This document shows, piece by piece, positions 21,368 through 29,021 of a stretch of 47,723 nucleotides of DNA. The number at the start of each line of letters is the position of its first letter. Position 1 is the stretch's first letter. The notes beneath the pieces are model-generated. The model was not told where the DNA came from and did not search any database. It saw nothing but the letters and a program-made list of their open reading frames with translations. The position numbers were made by a program, and so were the translations under genes. The stretch comes from a virus, in the IMG/VR virus record IMGVR_UViG_3300036985_003617, positions 1 through 47,723 of that record, one strand, 5' to 3'.

Positions 21368-21714
21368 TCTGGAAGCCATCTTGCAATGCGTGTGGTCTAG
21401 TGACTGCTGGGTTCATCTTGGCGGCAGCCAGCCTGCGCTACAGCGTCTACGCGGGCGAACGCGCCAACGAAATGCAGAAGCGCGGGCTTGACAGGCAGAA
21501 GGCAGCGCAACAGACCGCGCAAGACGCCGCGATCCGGCAGCAGAAGCTGAGCGCCGAGGCATACGCCAAGGCCAACGCCAAGACGCCAGACATCGGCTCG
21601 ATCCTCGCCGCCGAGCAAGAACTGAGCAAGACCGGGGCCGCCTCAACGCAGTTGACGACGCCAGGTCCGAAGAAGAAGCCGGTCGGCCAGACCACAACCC
21701 TGCTAGGTGAGTAA
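21364..21714 (+). CDS. Small virion-associated protein with N-terminal membrane span
   Basis: This encodes 116 residues from the ATG at 21364. The hydrophobic stretch LVTAGFILAAASLRYSVYAG is followed by a long polar helix rich in Ala/Gln/Lys (RQKAAQQTAQDAAIRQQKLS) and a Pro/Lys/Thr tail. Similar small proteins precede the portal gene in related podophages as I recall. A structural or membrane-insertion role is inferred. Confidence 0.6.
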   Translation: MIWKPSCNACGLVTAGFILAAASLRYSVYAGERANEMQKRGLDRQKAAQQTAQDAAIRQQKLSAEAYAKANAKTPDIGSILAAEQELSKTGAASTQLTTPGPKKKPVGQTTTLLGE

Positions 21715-23396
21715 TGGTGAAGTCCTGGCGCGACATGAACGAGCGCGAGCAGATGATGCGCCGCCTCAACGGGCTCAAGAACGAGCGCGCACCTTTCACG
21801 CCGGTCTACCAAGCTCTGAGTCAGCAGCTTGCGCCAGCCAACGGGCGGTTCTTCGGCGAGACACCAAACCGCAACGTCCGCGACTACAGCCACATTGTTG
21901 ACGCCACCGGCATCGAGGCCATCGAGACCAGCGTCGCCGGGCTGATGTCGATTGCATCGAATCCGTCGCAGCCGTGGATCGCCTACACCACGCGCGACCC
22001 GGAACTCGACGACTACCAGCCGGTCCAAGCCTGGATGGCGGACGCAGCGGCCATCACGCTTGACGTGTTCGCGAACAACAACACCTACACGGTGTTGCCA
22101 CACTACTACCGCGAGCTGCTTTCGTTCGCGACAAGTAGCGGACTGTTGTTGCCGCACTTCAACAAGGTGGTGTGCCACTACCCGATGACGTGCGGCGAGT
22201 ACTACCTCCAGCAGAACGCCGAAGGCGAGATCAACACGTTCTGCCGCGAATACCACATGACCGTCGCGCAGATGGTCAAGCGGTTCAAGTTCGAGAACTG
22301 CTCGCAGGTTGTCCAGTCGCAGTTCAAAAACGGCGATCTCGACTTCCACCACCACATCGCACACTTGATCGAGCCGCGTGAGGATCGCGAGCACGGCAAG
22401 ATGGACGGCAGGAACAAGCCGTGGCGATCGGTGTACTGGGAGATGAACCACGACAACGAGAAGCTTCTCGATGACACAGGGTTCGATGAGTTCCCGGTGC
22501 TGGCGGCGCGGTGGGACACGGTTGGCGGCGACACCTACGGGACCGGGCCGGGCAACCGCGCGCTGCCGCACGCTCAACGATTGCAGATCATGGTCAAGCG
22601 CCTGGCGCGAGGCATCCATCAGCAGATGGACCCGGCGACGCTGTGGCCCGCCTCGATGAAGAACCGCGAGGTGGACACGAACCCCGGCGGTCGTAGCTTC
22701 GGCGACATCGGCAACCAGCAGGGCGGCGCGCGCGCACTGCACGATACTCGCCCGCAGCTTGACCACATGCTGTCGCACCTCCAGGACATCCGCAACCAGG
22801 TCAAGGAAGCGTTCTACTCGAACTTCTTCGCCAAGGTCACGAACGACCAGCGCAACGAGCGAGCGACAGCCACCGAGATCAACGCCATCAAGCAAGAGGC
22901 GTGGCTGATGCTCGGCCCGTTCGCGCAACGCATTTTCAGCGAACTGCTCTCGCCGATGGTGCAGATCACGTTCACGCAACTGCTCAAGAACGGTGCCTTC
23001 CCGCAACCGCCGCCTGAACTCTACGGTCGCGAGATCAGCGTCAAGATGGTGTCGGTGCTCGCTCGCGCGCAGGAAGCCGTTGGTGCCGCCGCCGACGAGC
23101 GCTTGACGTTCCAGATGAGCCAGATCGCGGCTTGGTCGCCAGACGTCGTCTACTCGTTCAACTCGAACAAGTGGGCCGAGCGGTATGCCAAGAAGATCGG
23201 CGCTGACCCCGACCTGGTCGTGCCGAGCGAAGAGGTTGCGAAGATCCTCCAGGCTCGTGACCAAGCGCAGTCCGCGCAGGCACAGACAGAGATGATGGAG
23301 AGCCAGAGCAAGACCGTGAAGAACCTCGCTGGTGCGCCGACTGGCGGCGAAACCGCGCTGACCGACGTTAACCAAGCCGCCGCCGCAGGAGCCTGA
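21714..23396 (+). CDS. Portal (head-to-tail connecting) protein
   Basis: This encodes 560 residues. N-terminal LNGLKNERAPFTPVYQALSQ, VDATGIEAIETSVAGLMS and PSQPWIAYT are the hallmark of the T7/BPP-1-type head-tail connector family, and ATATEINAIKQEAWLMLGPF then AQRIFSELLSPMVQ is its conserved C-terminal clip/barrel region. It forms the dodecameric portal at the capsid vertex. Length fits the family. The ATG at 21714 overlaps the preceding stop. Confidence 0.93.
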   Translation: MVKSWRDMNEREQMMRRLNGLKNERAPFTPVYQALSQQLAPANGRFFGETPNRNVRDYSHIVDATGIEAIETSVAGLMSIASNPSQPWIAYTTRDPELDDYQPVQAWMADAAAITLDVFANNNTYTVLPHYYRELLSFATSSGLLLPHFNKVVCHYPMTCGEYYLQQNAEGEINTFCREYHMTVAQMVKRFKFENCSQVVQSQFKNGDLDFHHHIAHLIEPREDREHGKMDGRNKPWRSVYWEMNHDNEKLLDDTGFDEFPVLAARWDTVGGDTYGTGPGNRALPHAQRLQIMVKRLARGIHQQMDPATLWPASMKNREVDTNPGGRSFGDIGNQQGGARALHDTRPQLDHMLSHLQDIRNQVKEAFYSNFFAKVTNDQRNERATATEINAIKQEAWLMLGPFAQRIFSELLSPMVQITFTQLLKNGAFPQPPPELYGREISVKMVSVLARAQEAVGAAADERLTFQMSQIAAWSPDVVYSFNSNKWAERYAKKIGADPDLVVPSEEVAKILQARDQAQSAQAQTEMMESQSKTVKNLAGAPTGGETALTDVNQAAAAGA

Positions 23397-23403
23397 TCGA
23401 CCT

Positions 23404-23499
23404 ATGCAAACTCAAAACTCGTACAACTTCGCGGTCGCCGCTGTCACCGCCACCGCATTCAGCGCGTCGAGCATTCCTCTTGGCGTTGCTCTCGCCTAG
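23404..23499 (+). CDS. 31-residue hypothetical peptide
   Basis: MQTQNSYNFAVAAVTATAFS then ASSIPLGVALA. Small, hydrophobic, squeezed between portal and fibre genes with gaps of 7 and 3 bases. No ribosome-binding site stands out. Confidence 0.35.
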   Translation: MQTQNSYNFAVAAVTATAFSASSIPLGVALA

Positions 23500-23502
23500 T
23501 CG

Positions 23503-24255
23503 ATGACCTCGCGACAGAAACCGCGCGACCCTTACGATGGTGGCTCTCCAGACAAGCTGGAAGAGGCCCTGCGGCCAGACATCGTGCTGGAGTATGAGCT
23601 ACGTCGGCTGATCCAGGCAGTAGACACCACCTCGACTCCTGGTGCCGATGGGCCTCCAGGAGAGCCGGGCGAGCCTGGCCAGGATGGGCCGCCAGGACAA
23701 CCTGGCAACGATGGGGCACCAGGGCCAGCAGGAACCGGAACTCAGGGGCCTGCGGGCATCCAAGGGCCTCCAGGAGAGGACGGGGCCGATGGTGCCCAAG
23801 GACCGACTGGAAGCATGGGTGCGCAAGGTGTGACGGGCACCGCAGGATTGATCGCCCAGGTTCAAGACGAGGGCGTGGCCATCACGGATCGCCCGGTTCT
23901 CAATTTCGTTGGGGCAGGAGTCACGGCCACCGATAGTGGGTCCAGCATTCTCGTCACGATTCCTGGAGGCGGTGGATCAGCCACCGCGTTCCTGAACCAA
24001 AACCTTGGATCGCAAGCCGCACAGTCTGGCTCGTTCACGTTCACCATCGCGAGCAGCGCAATCGGCTCTCTCATCGAGATGTTTGAGACGGCCGAGACGT
24101 TGGCCAGCGGCGAGACAGCCGACCGCCTGGAATGCGACTCAATCCGCGCGACGGGCATCGTCACGGCGGCCACGACTGGCACTGCATACTGGAATGCGAT
24201 GCCGGGCTATGCTGCCGGGACCAAGCGGTTCGCCTACAGAATCACAGCAATCTGA
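23503..24255 (+). CDS. Collagen-like fibre protein
   Basis: This encodes 250 residues. After a charged helical start ([20 protein letters not shown]) residues about 46-120 are Gly-X-Y triplets ([20 protein letters not shown] and onward) that should form a triple helix. The C-terminal 130 residues contain [20 protein letters not shown], a phage fibre motif, and a beta-rich head (ending [16 protein letters not shown]). It is probably a trimeric fibre or capsid-decoration spike. The gene order places it near the portal rather than with a distal tail-fibre block. Confidence 0.8.
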   Translation: MTSRQKPRDPYDGGSPDKLEEALRPDIVLEYELRRLIQAVDTTSTPGADGPPGEPGEPGQDGPPGQPGNDGAPGPAGTGTQGPAGIQGPPGEDGADGAQGPTGSMGAQGVTGTAGLIAQVQDEGVAITDRPVLNFVGAGVTATDSGSSILVTIPGGGGSATAFLNQNLGSQAAQSGSFTFTIASSAIGSLIEMFETAETLASGETADRLECDSIRATGIVTAATTGTAYWNAMPGYAAGTKRFAYRITAI

Positions 24256-24258
24256 ACC

Positions 24259-24921
24259 ATGACTTTCCTTCAAGACGGAATCGCGACCAGCACGCTGCAA
24301 GGCGTCAACGCAACGCACAAGGCAGCGCGTGTTGCGCTCTACCCGAACGAAGCGTTGGGGCACTACCGGATGGTCGCAACCTCCGGCCTACTCACCACGA
24401 TCGCCGCAGGCTCTGCGACGGCCGGTCACCTCTTCGTAGTTCGGGCACCATCAACCAATGTGATGGTCGTCACGAGACTTGTTGCGAAATGGCGCACGGT
24501 AGTGGGGTTCACTGCGGCTCAAGAAGTCGCAATGAAGGTATTCCGCCTGACCGGCTTCACCGTCAACTACTCGGGCGGCACCGACATCATTCTGACCACC
24601 CCCCAGTTCAAGAAGCGAACGTCGTACGCAAGCACGACGATCCAGCAGGCGCGCATAGGTGGGGCTGGTGCTCTGACCGCTGGCACGCAAACGCTCGACA
24701 CCAACGAACTCGCGTCGGAGTCGACGTGGGAGCTGGCAGTCGGCGCTACCGTGCCCAAGACGCGGTTTGACATGGCGTGCAATTCGAGCTCGGCAGGCGA
24801 CCATGCGATCGTGCTGACCGGCAACGAGGGTCTTATCGTGCGCAACGAGATTCTGATGGGGGCCGCTGGGACCGGACGCCTCATTGTCGAGATGGATTGG
24901 TTCGAGACCGCTACCTACTGA
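24259..24921 (+). CDS. Putative virion structural protein
   Basis: This encodes 220 residues, beta-rich, with LGHYRMVATSGLLTTIAAGS, ATAGHLFVVRAPSTNVMVVT and GRLIVEMDWFETATY. Related sequences occur in phage structural clusters as I recall. Adjacent to the collagen-like gene it may be part of the same fibre or a surface decoration. No catalytic motif is seen. Confidence 0.6.
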   Translation: MTFLQDGIATSTLQGVNATHKAARVALYPNEALGHYRMVATSGLLTTIAAGSATAGHLFVVRAPSTNVMVVTRLVAKWRTVVGFTAAQEVAMKVFRLTGFTVNYSGGTDIILTTPQFKKRTSYASTTIQQARIGGAGALTAGTQTLDTNELASESTWELAVGATVPKTRFDMACNSSSAGDHAIVLTGNEGLIVRNEILMGAAGTGRLIVEMDWFETATY

Positions 24922-24928
24922 GAGACCT

Positions 24929-25315
24929 ATGGCACAAAACAAGACAATGAAGTTCGGTCCAATCGCGCTGACCGCGACGCTCACGACCAACATCCTCAAC
25001 GGTGGTGCCGCTGGGGCGGGAGCTGTCGGAATCACTGTTAGTGCTCCCTACCTGCTGCTGAAGCGCATCCGCATCACCAACAAGGATTCGACGGCTAGGA
25101 CGTTCTCGTTGTACCTTGGCGCAACAGGTGCCAACGCGCCCGGCACCGAGTTCATCGGTGCTGCACTCAGCATCGCGGCCAACTCGGCCTACGACTGGAC
25201 ATCAGCCTCGGGGGTGCGGATGGAGTTGACGGACTTCCTGGTCGGCGGTGCCAGCGCGCTCACCACCCTGACGATCCAAGGCGAGCTTGAGATCGGGATT
25301 TCACATGGCACTTAG
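24929..25315 (+). CDS. Putative virion structural protein
   Basis: This encodes 128 residues from the ATG at 24929. It is beta-rich with APYLLLKRIRITNKDSTART then FSLYLGATGANAPGTEFIGA, resembling small jelly-roll-like phage decoration proteins. The frame is open upstream into the previous gene, but the ATG follows a normal spacing. Confidence 0.6.
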   Translation: MAQNKTMKFGPIALTATLTTNILNGGAAGAGAVGITVSAPYLLLKRIRITNKDSTARTFSLYLGATGANAPGTEFIGAALSIAANSAYDWTSASGVRMELTDFLVGGASALTTLTIQGELEIGISHGT

Positions 25316-25497
25316 CGCGCGCCCGTCCTTGGCGCGACCACGGATGGCCGTAGTGTAGACTTTGAAGTAGTTTCGACCTGCCACGAGGTCGCCGCCGAGC
25401 GCCGCTGCCGCCGGTTTGGGCAGCACAGCAGCCAGGGGAGCTTTTGCTGGCCAGAACTTGCCCCGAGCATCGAGCCGAGGAAGGAGCGGCGGTTCAT
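25301..25497 (-). pseudogene. Frameshifted small gene with Tat-like signal on the opposite strand
   Basis: The minus strand from the ATG at 25497 starts MNRRSFLGSMLGAS, a twin-arginine signal-like beginning. The frame changes near 25455-25465; a shifted frame continues as APLAAVLPKPAAAALGGDLV and ends KVYTTAIRGRAKDGRALSAM at 25301. Each half is protein-like only in its own frame, so this looks like one gene of about 65 codons broken by an indel or a sequencing error. It is antisense within the late operon and overlaps the previous gene's 3' end. Confidence 0.45.
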
Positions 25498-25568
25498 TGC
25501 CACGGTTTAGCAGCGCCGCCAAGGGCGCGCAAGGGTGACGCCCAGGATTGCCCGTTTCCGCTCTTGCG

Positions 25569-25608
25569 CATGCAGTATGTTGCATGTTCTTACGCTCCGC
25601 AGTAAGTT
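25569..25608 (+). promoter_or_regulatory. Inverted repeats and possible internal late promoter
   Basis: CATGCA-6-TGCATG (25569-25586) is followed by CTTAC-8-GTAAG (25589-25606). A weak -35/-10 pair TTGCAT...TAAGTT (17-base spacing) ends six bases before the ATG at 25615, the same close spacing as at the 6.3-kb promoters. No Shine-Dalgarno sequence is seen. The rest of the 299-base gap holds only the broken antisense gene. Confidence 0.35.
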
Positions 25609-25614
25609 CTGGGC

Positions 25615-25935
25615 ATGAGCCGGTCGTCCGCCGATGCATACCTGGACTCCGAGGAACGCGCCGAATCTGAACAGAAGGCGCGCAACGATCGGATTCGCCT
25701 GGAGGAGATCGAGGACATCACCGTGCTCATGGGCAGCAGGAGCGGGCGTCGATTCGTCGCGCGCCAGCTAGAGGACACGGGGGTCTACCGCCCGTCGTTT
25801 GCTCTCAACACTGTGCAGATGGCACAGAACGAGGGGAATCGGCGGGTCGGCATCGATCTGCGTGACCTGGTCCTTCTTCACTGCCCTGATCTCTACATCG
25901 AGATGGAGAAGGAGCGTTTGAGCGATGGCAAGTGA
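25615..25935 (+). CDS. Bbp19-like phage protein
   Basis: This encodes 106 residues. DITVLMGSRSGRRFVARQLE, DTGVYRPSF, QNEGNRRVGIDLRDLVLLHC match the pattern of the Bbp19-like family of BPP-1-type podophages (...GRr.l..lLe..Gvyr.sf........G.R..Gl.l...). The role is unknown; the gene is always close to the scaffold and capsid genes. It overlaps the next start by 11 bases. Confidence 0.75.
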   Translation: MSRSSADAYLDSEERAESEQKARNDRIRLEEIEDITVLMGSRSGRRFVARQLEDTGVYRPSFALNTVQMAQNEGNRRVGIDLRDLVLLHCPDLYIEMEKERLSDGK

Positions 25936-26614
25936 AACAAGTGGAGTGGTCGAAGCGGAAGCAACTTCAACAACTGAAGCGGACGCCACCGGAAAGGCCG
26001 CAGTCGCAGCGCCAGCAGGCGAGGCGAAGGTAGCGGCGAAGTCAGAAGCGAAGGTAGCAAGCAGCAGCGATCCGAAAGACGCAGCCAAGCCGGAAGCGGC
26101 AAAGCCAAGCGATGCAGTCGTTCCCGTCGAGGCCGAGACGCAAGCCACGCTGGAGTTCAAGACCCCAGAAGGCGAGGCGATCAAGGGGCCTGTCATTGAT
26201 GCGTTCACTGAGATGGCGAAGGGCCAGAAGTGGACGCAGGAAGTCGCGAGCGAGCACCTGGGGAAGTTGTCCCAGTCGATGCGCGACGCCCGCACGGCCA
26301 TGGCGGCTGGGTGGGAGAAGGAACTGCGAGCCGACAAGGATTTCGGCGGTAGCAAGTTCGACGAGAACCTTGGCTTGGTGAAGGGCGCAATCGAGCGGAT
26401 CGGTGGGGCTGACTATCTCAAGTTCCTGGCTGAGTCTGGCCTTGAGAGAGAGCCAAAAACCATGAAGGCATGGCTCAAGGTCGCGAGCGCAATCAGTGCT
26501 GACAAGTTCACCGCTGGGGTCAATGTGCCTGGACGTCCTGGGCAGATTGCGAATCCCAACGACACATCCGTTGACGCCTTTGCGAAGGCGTTCCACGGCA
26601 ACCACAAGCAGTAG
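25925..26614 (+). CDS. Capsid scaffolding protein
   Basis: This encodes 229 residues. The first 70 are low-complexity Ala/Glu/Lys/Thr (VAAKSEAKVASSSDPKDAAK), then an amphipathic helical domain with WEKELRADKDFGGSKFDENL and GGADYLKFLAESGLEREPKT, the signature of the scaffolds preceding BPP-1-type capsid genes. It should template prohead assembly and then leave or be degraded. Its location immediately before the capsid gene supports this. Confidence 0.8.
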   Translation: MASETSGVVEAEATSTTEADATGKAAVAAPAGEAKVAAKSEAKVASSSDPKDAAKPEAAKPSDAVVPVEAETQATLEFKTPEGEAIKGPVIDAFTEMAKGQKWTQEVASEHLGKLSQSMRDARTAMAAGWEKELRADKDFGGSKFDENLGLVKGAIERIGGADYLKFLAESGLEREPKTMKAWLKVASAISADKFTAGVNVPGRPGQIANPNDTSVDAFAKAFHGNHKQ

Positions 26615-26624
26615 GTAACCACAG

Positions 26625-27680
26625 ATGGCAGTTCTCACGTCCACCATGCCGAACATCGCCGACTTGATGAAGTCGCTCGATCCTGACCACAAGTTGGCCA
26701 AGGCGGCAAACCTGATGACGCAAGCGAATCAGCTTGTGCCAATGCTTCCCGTCGTCGAGGCGAACAACATCACGCATCACCGCGTGAACCAGGTTGTCGC
26801 TCTCGGTGCGGCCAGCGAACGCGGCCTGAACCAAGGCACGCAAGCCACCAAGAACGAGAAGGCGCAGCACGATGAGGGCATCGCGCTCGTCGACAAGTGG
26901 AACATCTGCGACAAGAAGGTCGCCGAGCTTTCGGGCGACGTGGCTGCGTTCCGTGGCCAGGAGACTCGCCTCGGCACGGTCGCTGTCTCGCAGCGCGTTT
27001 CGTTCCTCACCGTCCTTGGCAACAAGGCGACGAACGACCTGCAATTCACGGGCCTCTTGCCTCGCTACAACTCGCTGGCTGACACGAGCGTCGCACAACA
27101 AATTGTTGACTGCGGCGGCTTGGTTGCGGCGACCGGCGCTCTCACGTCGATGTGGCTCGTTCGCGCTGGCGTCGACTCGGTCTTCCTGACCTATCCGAAG
27201 GGTAGCAAGGGCGGCTTGTTTCACCACGACTACGGCTTGGTAGCTGAGTCGAGCGCGTCCAACTCCAGTGGCACCCTGACGGCGGGCTACCACATGGCCC
27301 AGTACAAGGACCAGATCGGCTGGGACGTCGGTCTCGTGGTCAAGGACCAACGCTGTGTCGTGCGGCTGGGCAACATCAACCCTGCTCACTTCACCTTGCT
27401 GACGAGCACGCAAGCGCCAGCCACCTTCGAGAACATCGTCCACAAGATGATGATCGCGCACGGCAGGCTGCCGCTCGACGTCATGGGCGACGACTTCTAC
27501 GTCTGCAACCGCGTGGTTCGCACCGGCCTGATGCGCCTCGCCTACGAGAAGTCGACGCCAGGCCTCGGTCTCCGCGAGGGTCTGACCCAACTCGGCAAGC
27601 CGACGACCATCCTGTCTTTCTGGGATGTCCCCATCCTTCTGGAAGACCAGATCACCAGCACCGAAACCTTCATCCCGTGA
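26625..27680 (+). CDS. Major capsid protein, BPP-1-like HK97 fold
   Basis: This encodes 351 residues. NIADLMKSLDPDHKLAKAAN, ANQLVPMLPVVEANNITHHR, and FTGLLPRYNSL correspond to the conserved N-arm, spine and A-domain segments of the capsid family found in BPP-1-like podophages (D..lv......n..l..m.w.e......h......gLP...). The C-terminal GKPTTILSFWDVPILLEDQI is the typical P-loop/end strand. No protease gene is seen next to it; this family does not need N-terminal delta-domain cleavage. Confidence 0.9.
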   Translation: MAVLTSTMPNIADLMKSLDPDHKLAKAANLMTQANQLVPMLPVVEANNITHHRVNQVVALGAASERGLNQGTQATKNEKAQHDEGIALVDKWNICDKKVAELSGDVAAFRGQETRLGTVAVSQRVSFLTVLGNKATNDLQFTGLLPRYNSLADTSVAQQIVDCGGLVAATGALTSMWLVRAGVDSVFLTYPKGSKGGLFHHDYGLVAESSASNSSGTLTAGYHMAQYKDQIGWDVGLVVKDQRCVVRLGNINPAHFTLLTSTQAPATFENIVHKMMIAHGRLPLDVMGDDFYVCNRVVRTGLMRLAYEKSTPGLGLREGLTQLGKPTTILSFWDVPILLEDQITSTETFIP

Positions 27681-27690
27681 GGAACAACCC

Positions 27691-28428
27691 ATGAACGACA
27701 TCAACCTCAGACTCTGCGGCACGGGCCAAGCGGTTACCGATACGGTCCCTGGAGCTGTGTCGTCCGCGTGGCTCGACCTTGACAGCCTCGGCGCAGGCAA
27801 CAACCGGCTTCTCGGAGGTGGGCAAATCGTGGTCGCGAGGTTCGCGTGCCAGGTGGCGGCCAATCCGGCGGCCGATCCTGACAACACGGTCGAGTTTTCG
27901 ATCGTGCTGACACCCATCACGCTAGCGACCCCGACAACGGCCCGCACCGTGCCGACGCCAACCTTCACCAACGGCACCGACGTGGTCAACTCGACTGCGC
28001 ACGGGCTGCCCAACGGCACGTTGGTCAAGATCACGGCGACCGGCGGCAGCCCCACTGGCCTTGCCGCCGATACCCATTACTGGGTCATCAATGCGACGGC
28101 CAACACGTTCCAACTGGCCGCGACGCCGGGCGGTGTCGCTGTGCTGTTCACGAACGACGGCACCCCCGCCCACACCATCACGTGGTACCCGACGCCGCTC
28201 GTGTCCAGCGGCGCGATCCCGACGCAGAAGATTGTGGTCGGGTCGGTGTGCGAACTGGTGATCCCGCCGGGGTTCAGGCCGCCGACCAACAACGTGATCC
28301 ATCGCTATCTTTATGCGATGTTCTCGGGGCCGACCGACATCACGGCAGGCACCTTCACATGCGATCTCACGAGCGGGTTCTCCATGGAAGGGAAGCCATT
28401 CAACAAGGTCAACTACGTCACGGCCTAG
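27691..28428 (+). CDS. Cement/decoration protein with inserted FCCH-like module
   Basis: This encodes 245 residues. The outer parts (LRLCGTGQAVTDTVPGAVSS; CELVIPPGFRPPTNNVIHRY, TDITAGTFTCDLTSG) fit the Bbp16-like cement family that follows BPP-1 capsid genes. Residues about 91-168 are an extra beta module (DVVNSTAHGLPNGTLVKITA ... DTHYWVINATANTFQLAATP) of a type that recurs in the next two large genes. The paralogous gene directly downstream lacks this insert. Confidence 0.72.
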   Translation: MNDINLRLCGTGQAVTDTVPGAVSSAWLDLDSLGAGNNRLLGGGQIVVARFACQVAANPAADPDNTVEFSIVLTPITLATPTTARTVPTPTFTNGTDVVNSTAHGLPNGTLVKITATGGSPTGLAADTHYWVINATANTFQLAATPGGVAVLFTNDGTPAHTITWYPTPLVSSGAIPTQKIVVGSVCELVIPPGFRPPTNNVIHRYLYAMFSGPTDITAGTFTCDLTSGFSMEGKPFNKVNYVTA

Positions 28429-28438
28429 TGCCGTGACG
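28416..28438 (+). terminator. Hairpin across the cement-gene stop codon
   Basis: A 9-bp stem CGTCACGGC and GCCGTGACG encloses a loop containing the TAG stop. There is no T-run, so it may attenuate transcription or protect the upstream mRNA rather than terminate it fully. Confidence 0.45.
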
Positions 28439-28452
28439 GGGGATCAATCCAC

Positions 28453-28971
28453 ATGAGAGACGCATTCACTACAGTAGACAGAGAGCGCGCGGCGGCGGAC
28501 ATCAACTCAGCCCTCGGCGTGGTGTCGTCGAAGGCATATCTGGTTTCCGCAACAGCAGGCGTTCCGAGGGATCTCGGTGATGGCAATCCGCTGATGATGA
28601 CGCTCAGGGTCGACACAGCGTTCGTTGGAGATGCAACGCTTCAATGGGGCATCATCGCCTCGAATGTGGAAGCTCTCTCTGGCGGCGGATCAGAGATCAT
28701 TCTGGCGATGAGCGCATCCATCCCAGGTCTTCCAGGCTCCTTCGGTCACTTGGATGCCGCGCACCTGACCGCAGGCGCTGACTTCAAGTTGTACATCCCG
28801 CCGTTCCCCAAGACGTGGATTCTTGCGGCGTGTGGGCTCCAGTACCTGGGCGCGATCTACCTGATGACAAGCGGCACGTCGTTCACGGCGGGAACGTTCA
28901 CCACTTCGATCTCGCACGCCAGCACTTCGTCGATGCCTCGATCGCATGTGATTGGCTACCGAGGCCCGTAA
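28453..28971 (+). CDS. Bbp16-like cement/decoration protein paralog
   Basis: This encodes 172 residues. KAYLVSATAGVPRDLGDGNP, LMMTLRVDTAF, LYIPPFPKTWILAACGLQYL and FTAGTFTTSISHAS follow the Bbp16-like pattern (short beta strands around a G..Y.....aG-T segment). It is a tandem paralog of the 27691-28428 protein. It likely stabilises capsid contacts. Confidence 0.7.
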   Translation: MRDAFTTVDRERAAADINSALGVVSSKAYLVSATAGVPRDLGDGNPLMMTLRVDTAFVGDATLQWGIIASNVEALSGGGSEIILAMSASIPGLPGSFGHLDAAHLTAGADFKLYIPPFPKTWILAACGLQYLGAIYLMTSGTSFTAGTFTTSISHASTSSMPRSHVIGYRGP

Positions 28972-28976
28972 GGGCC
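28963..28976 (+). terminator. Hairpin at the stop codon of the second cement gene
   Basis: GGCCC-GTAA-GGGCC with the TAA in the loop. Same position relative to the stop as the hairpin at 28416-28438; no T-run. Confidence 0.4.
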
Positions 28977-29021
28977 GTGCCCGTTCGCCACACACCACTT
29001 CAACCTCGCTCCTGAACCCTC

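Noticed and set aside
21447-23375. A 642-codon minus-strand open frame opposite the portal gene, and similar long antisense frames at 26520-28055 and 29595-30935.
   Set aside because: They lie opposite well-supported structural genes, have Arg/His/Val-rich compositions typical of reverse-complement frames in GC-rich DNA, and no operon context.
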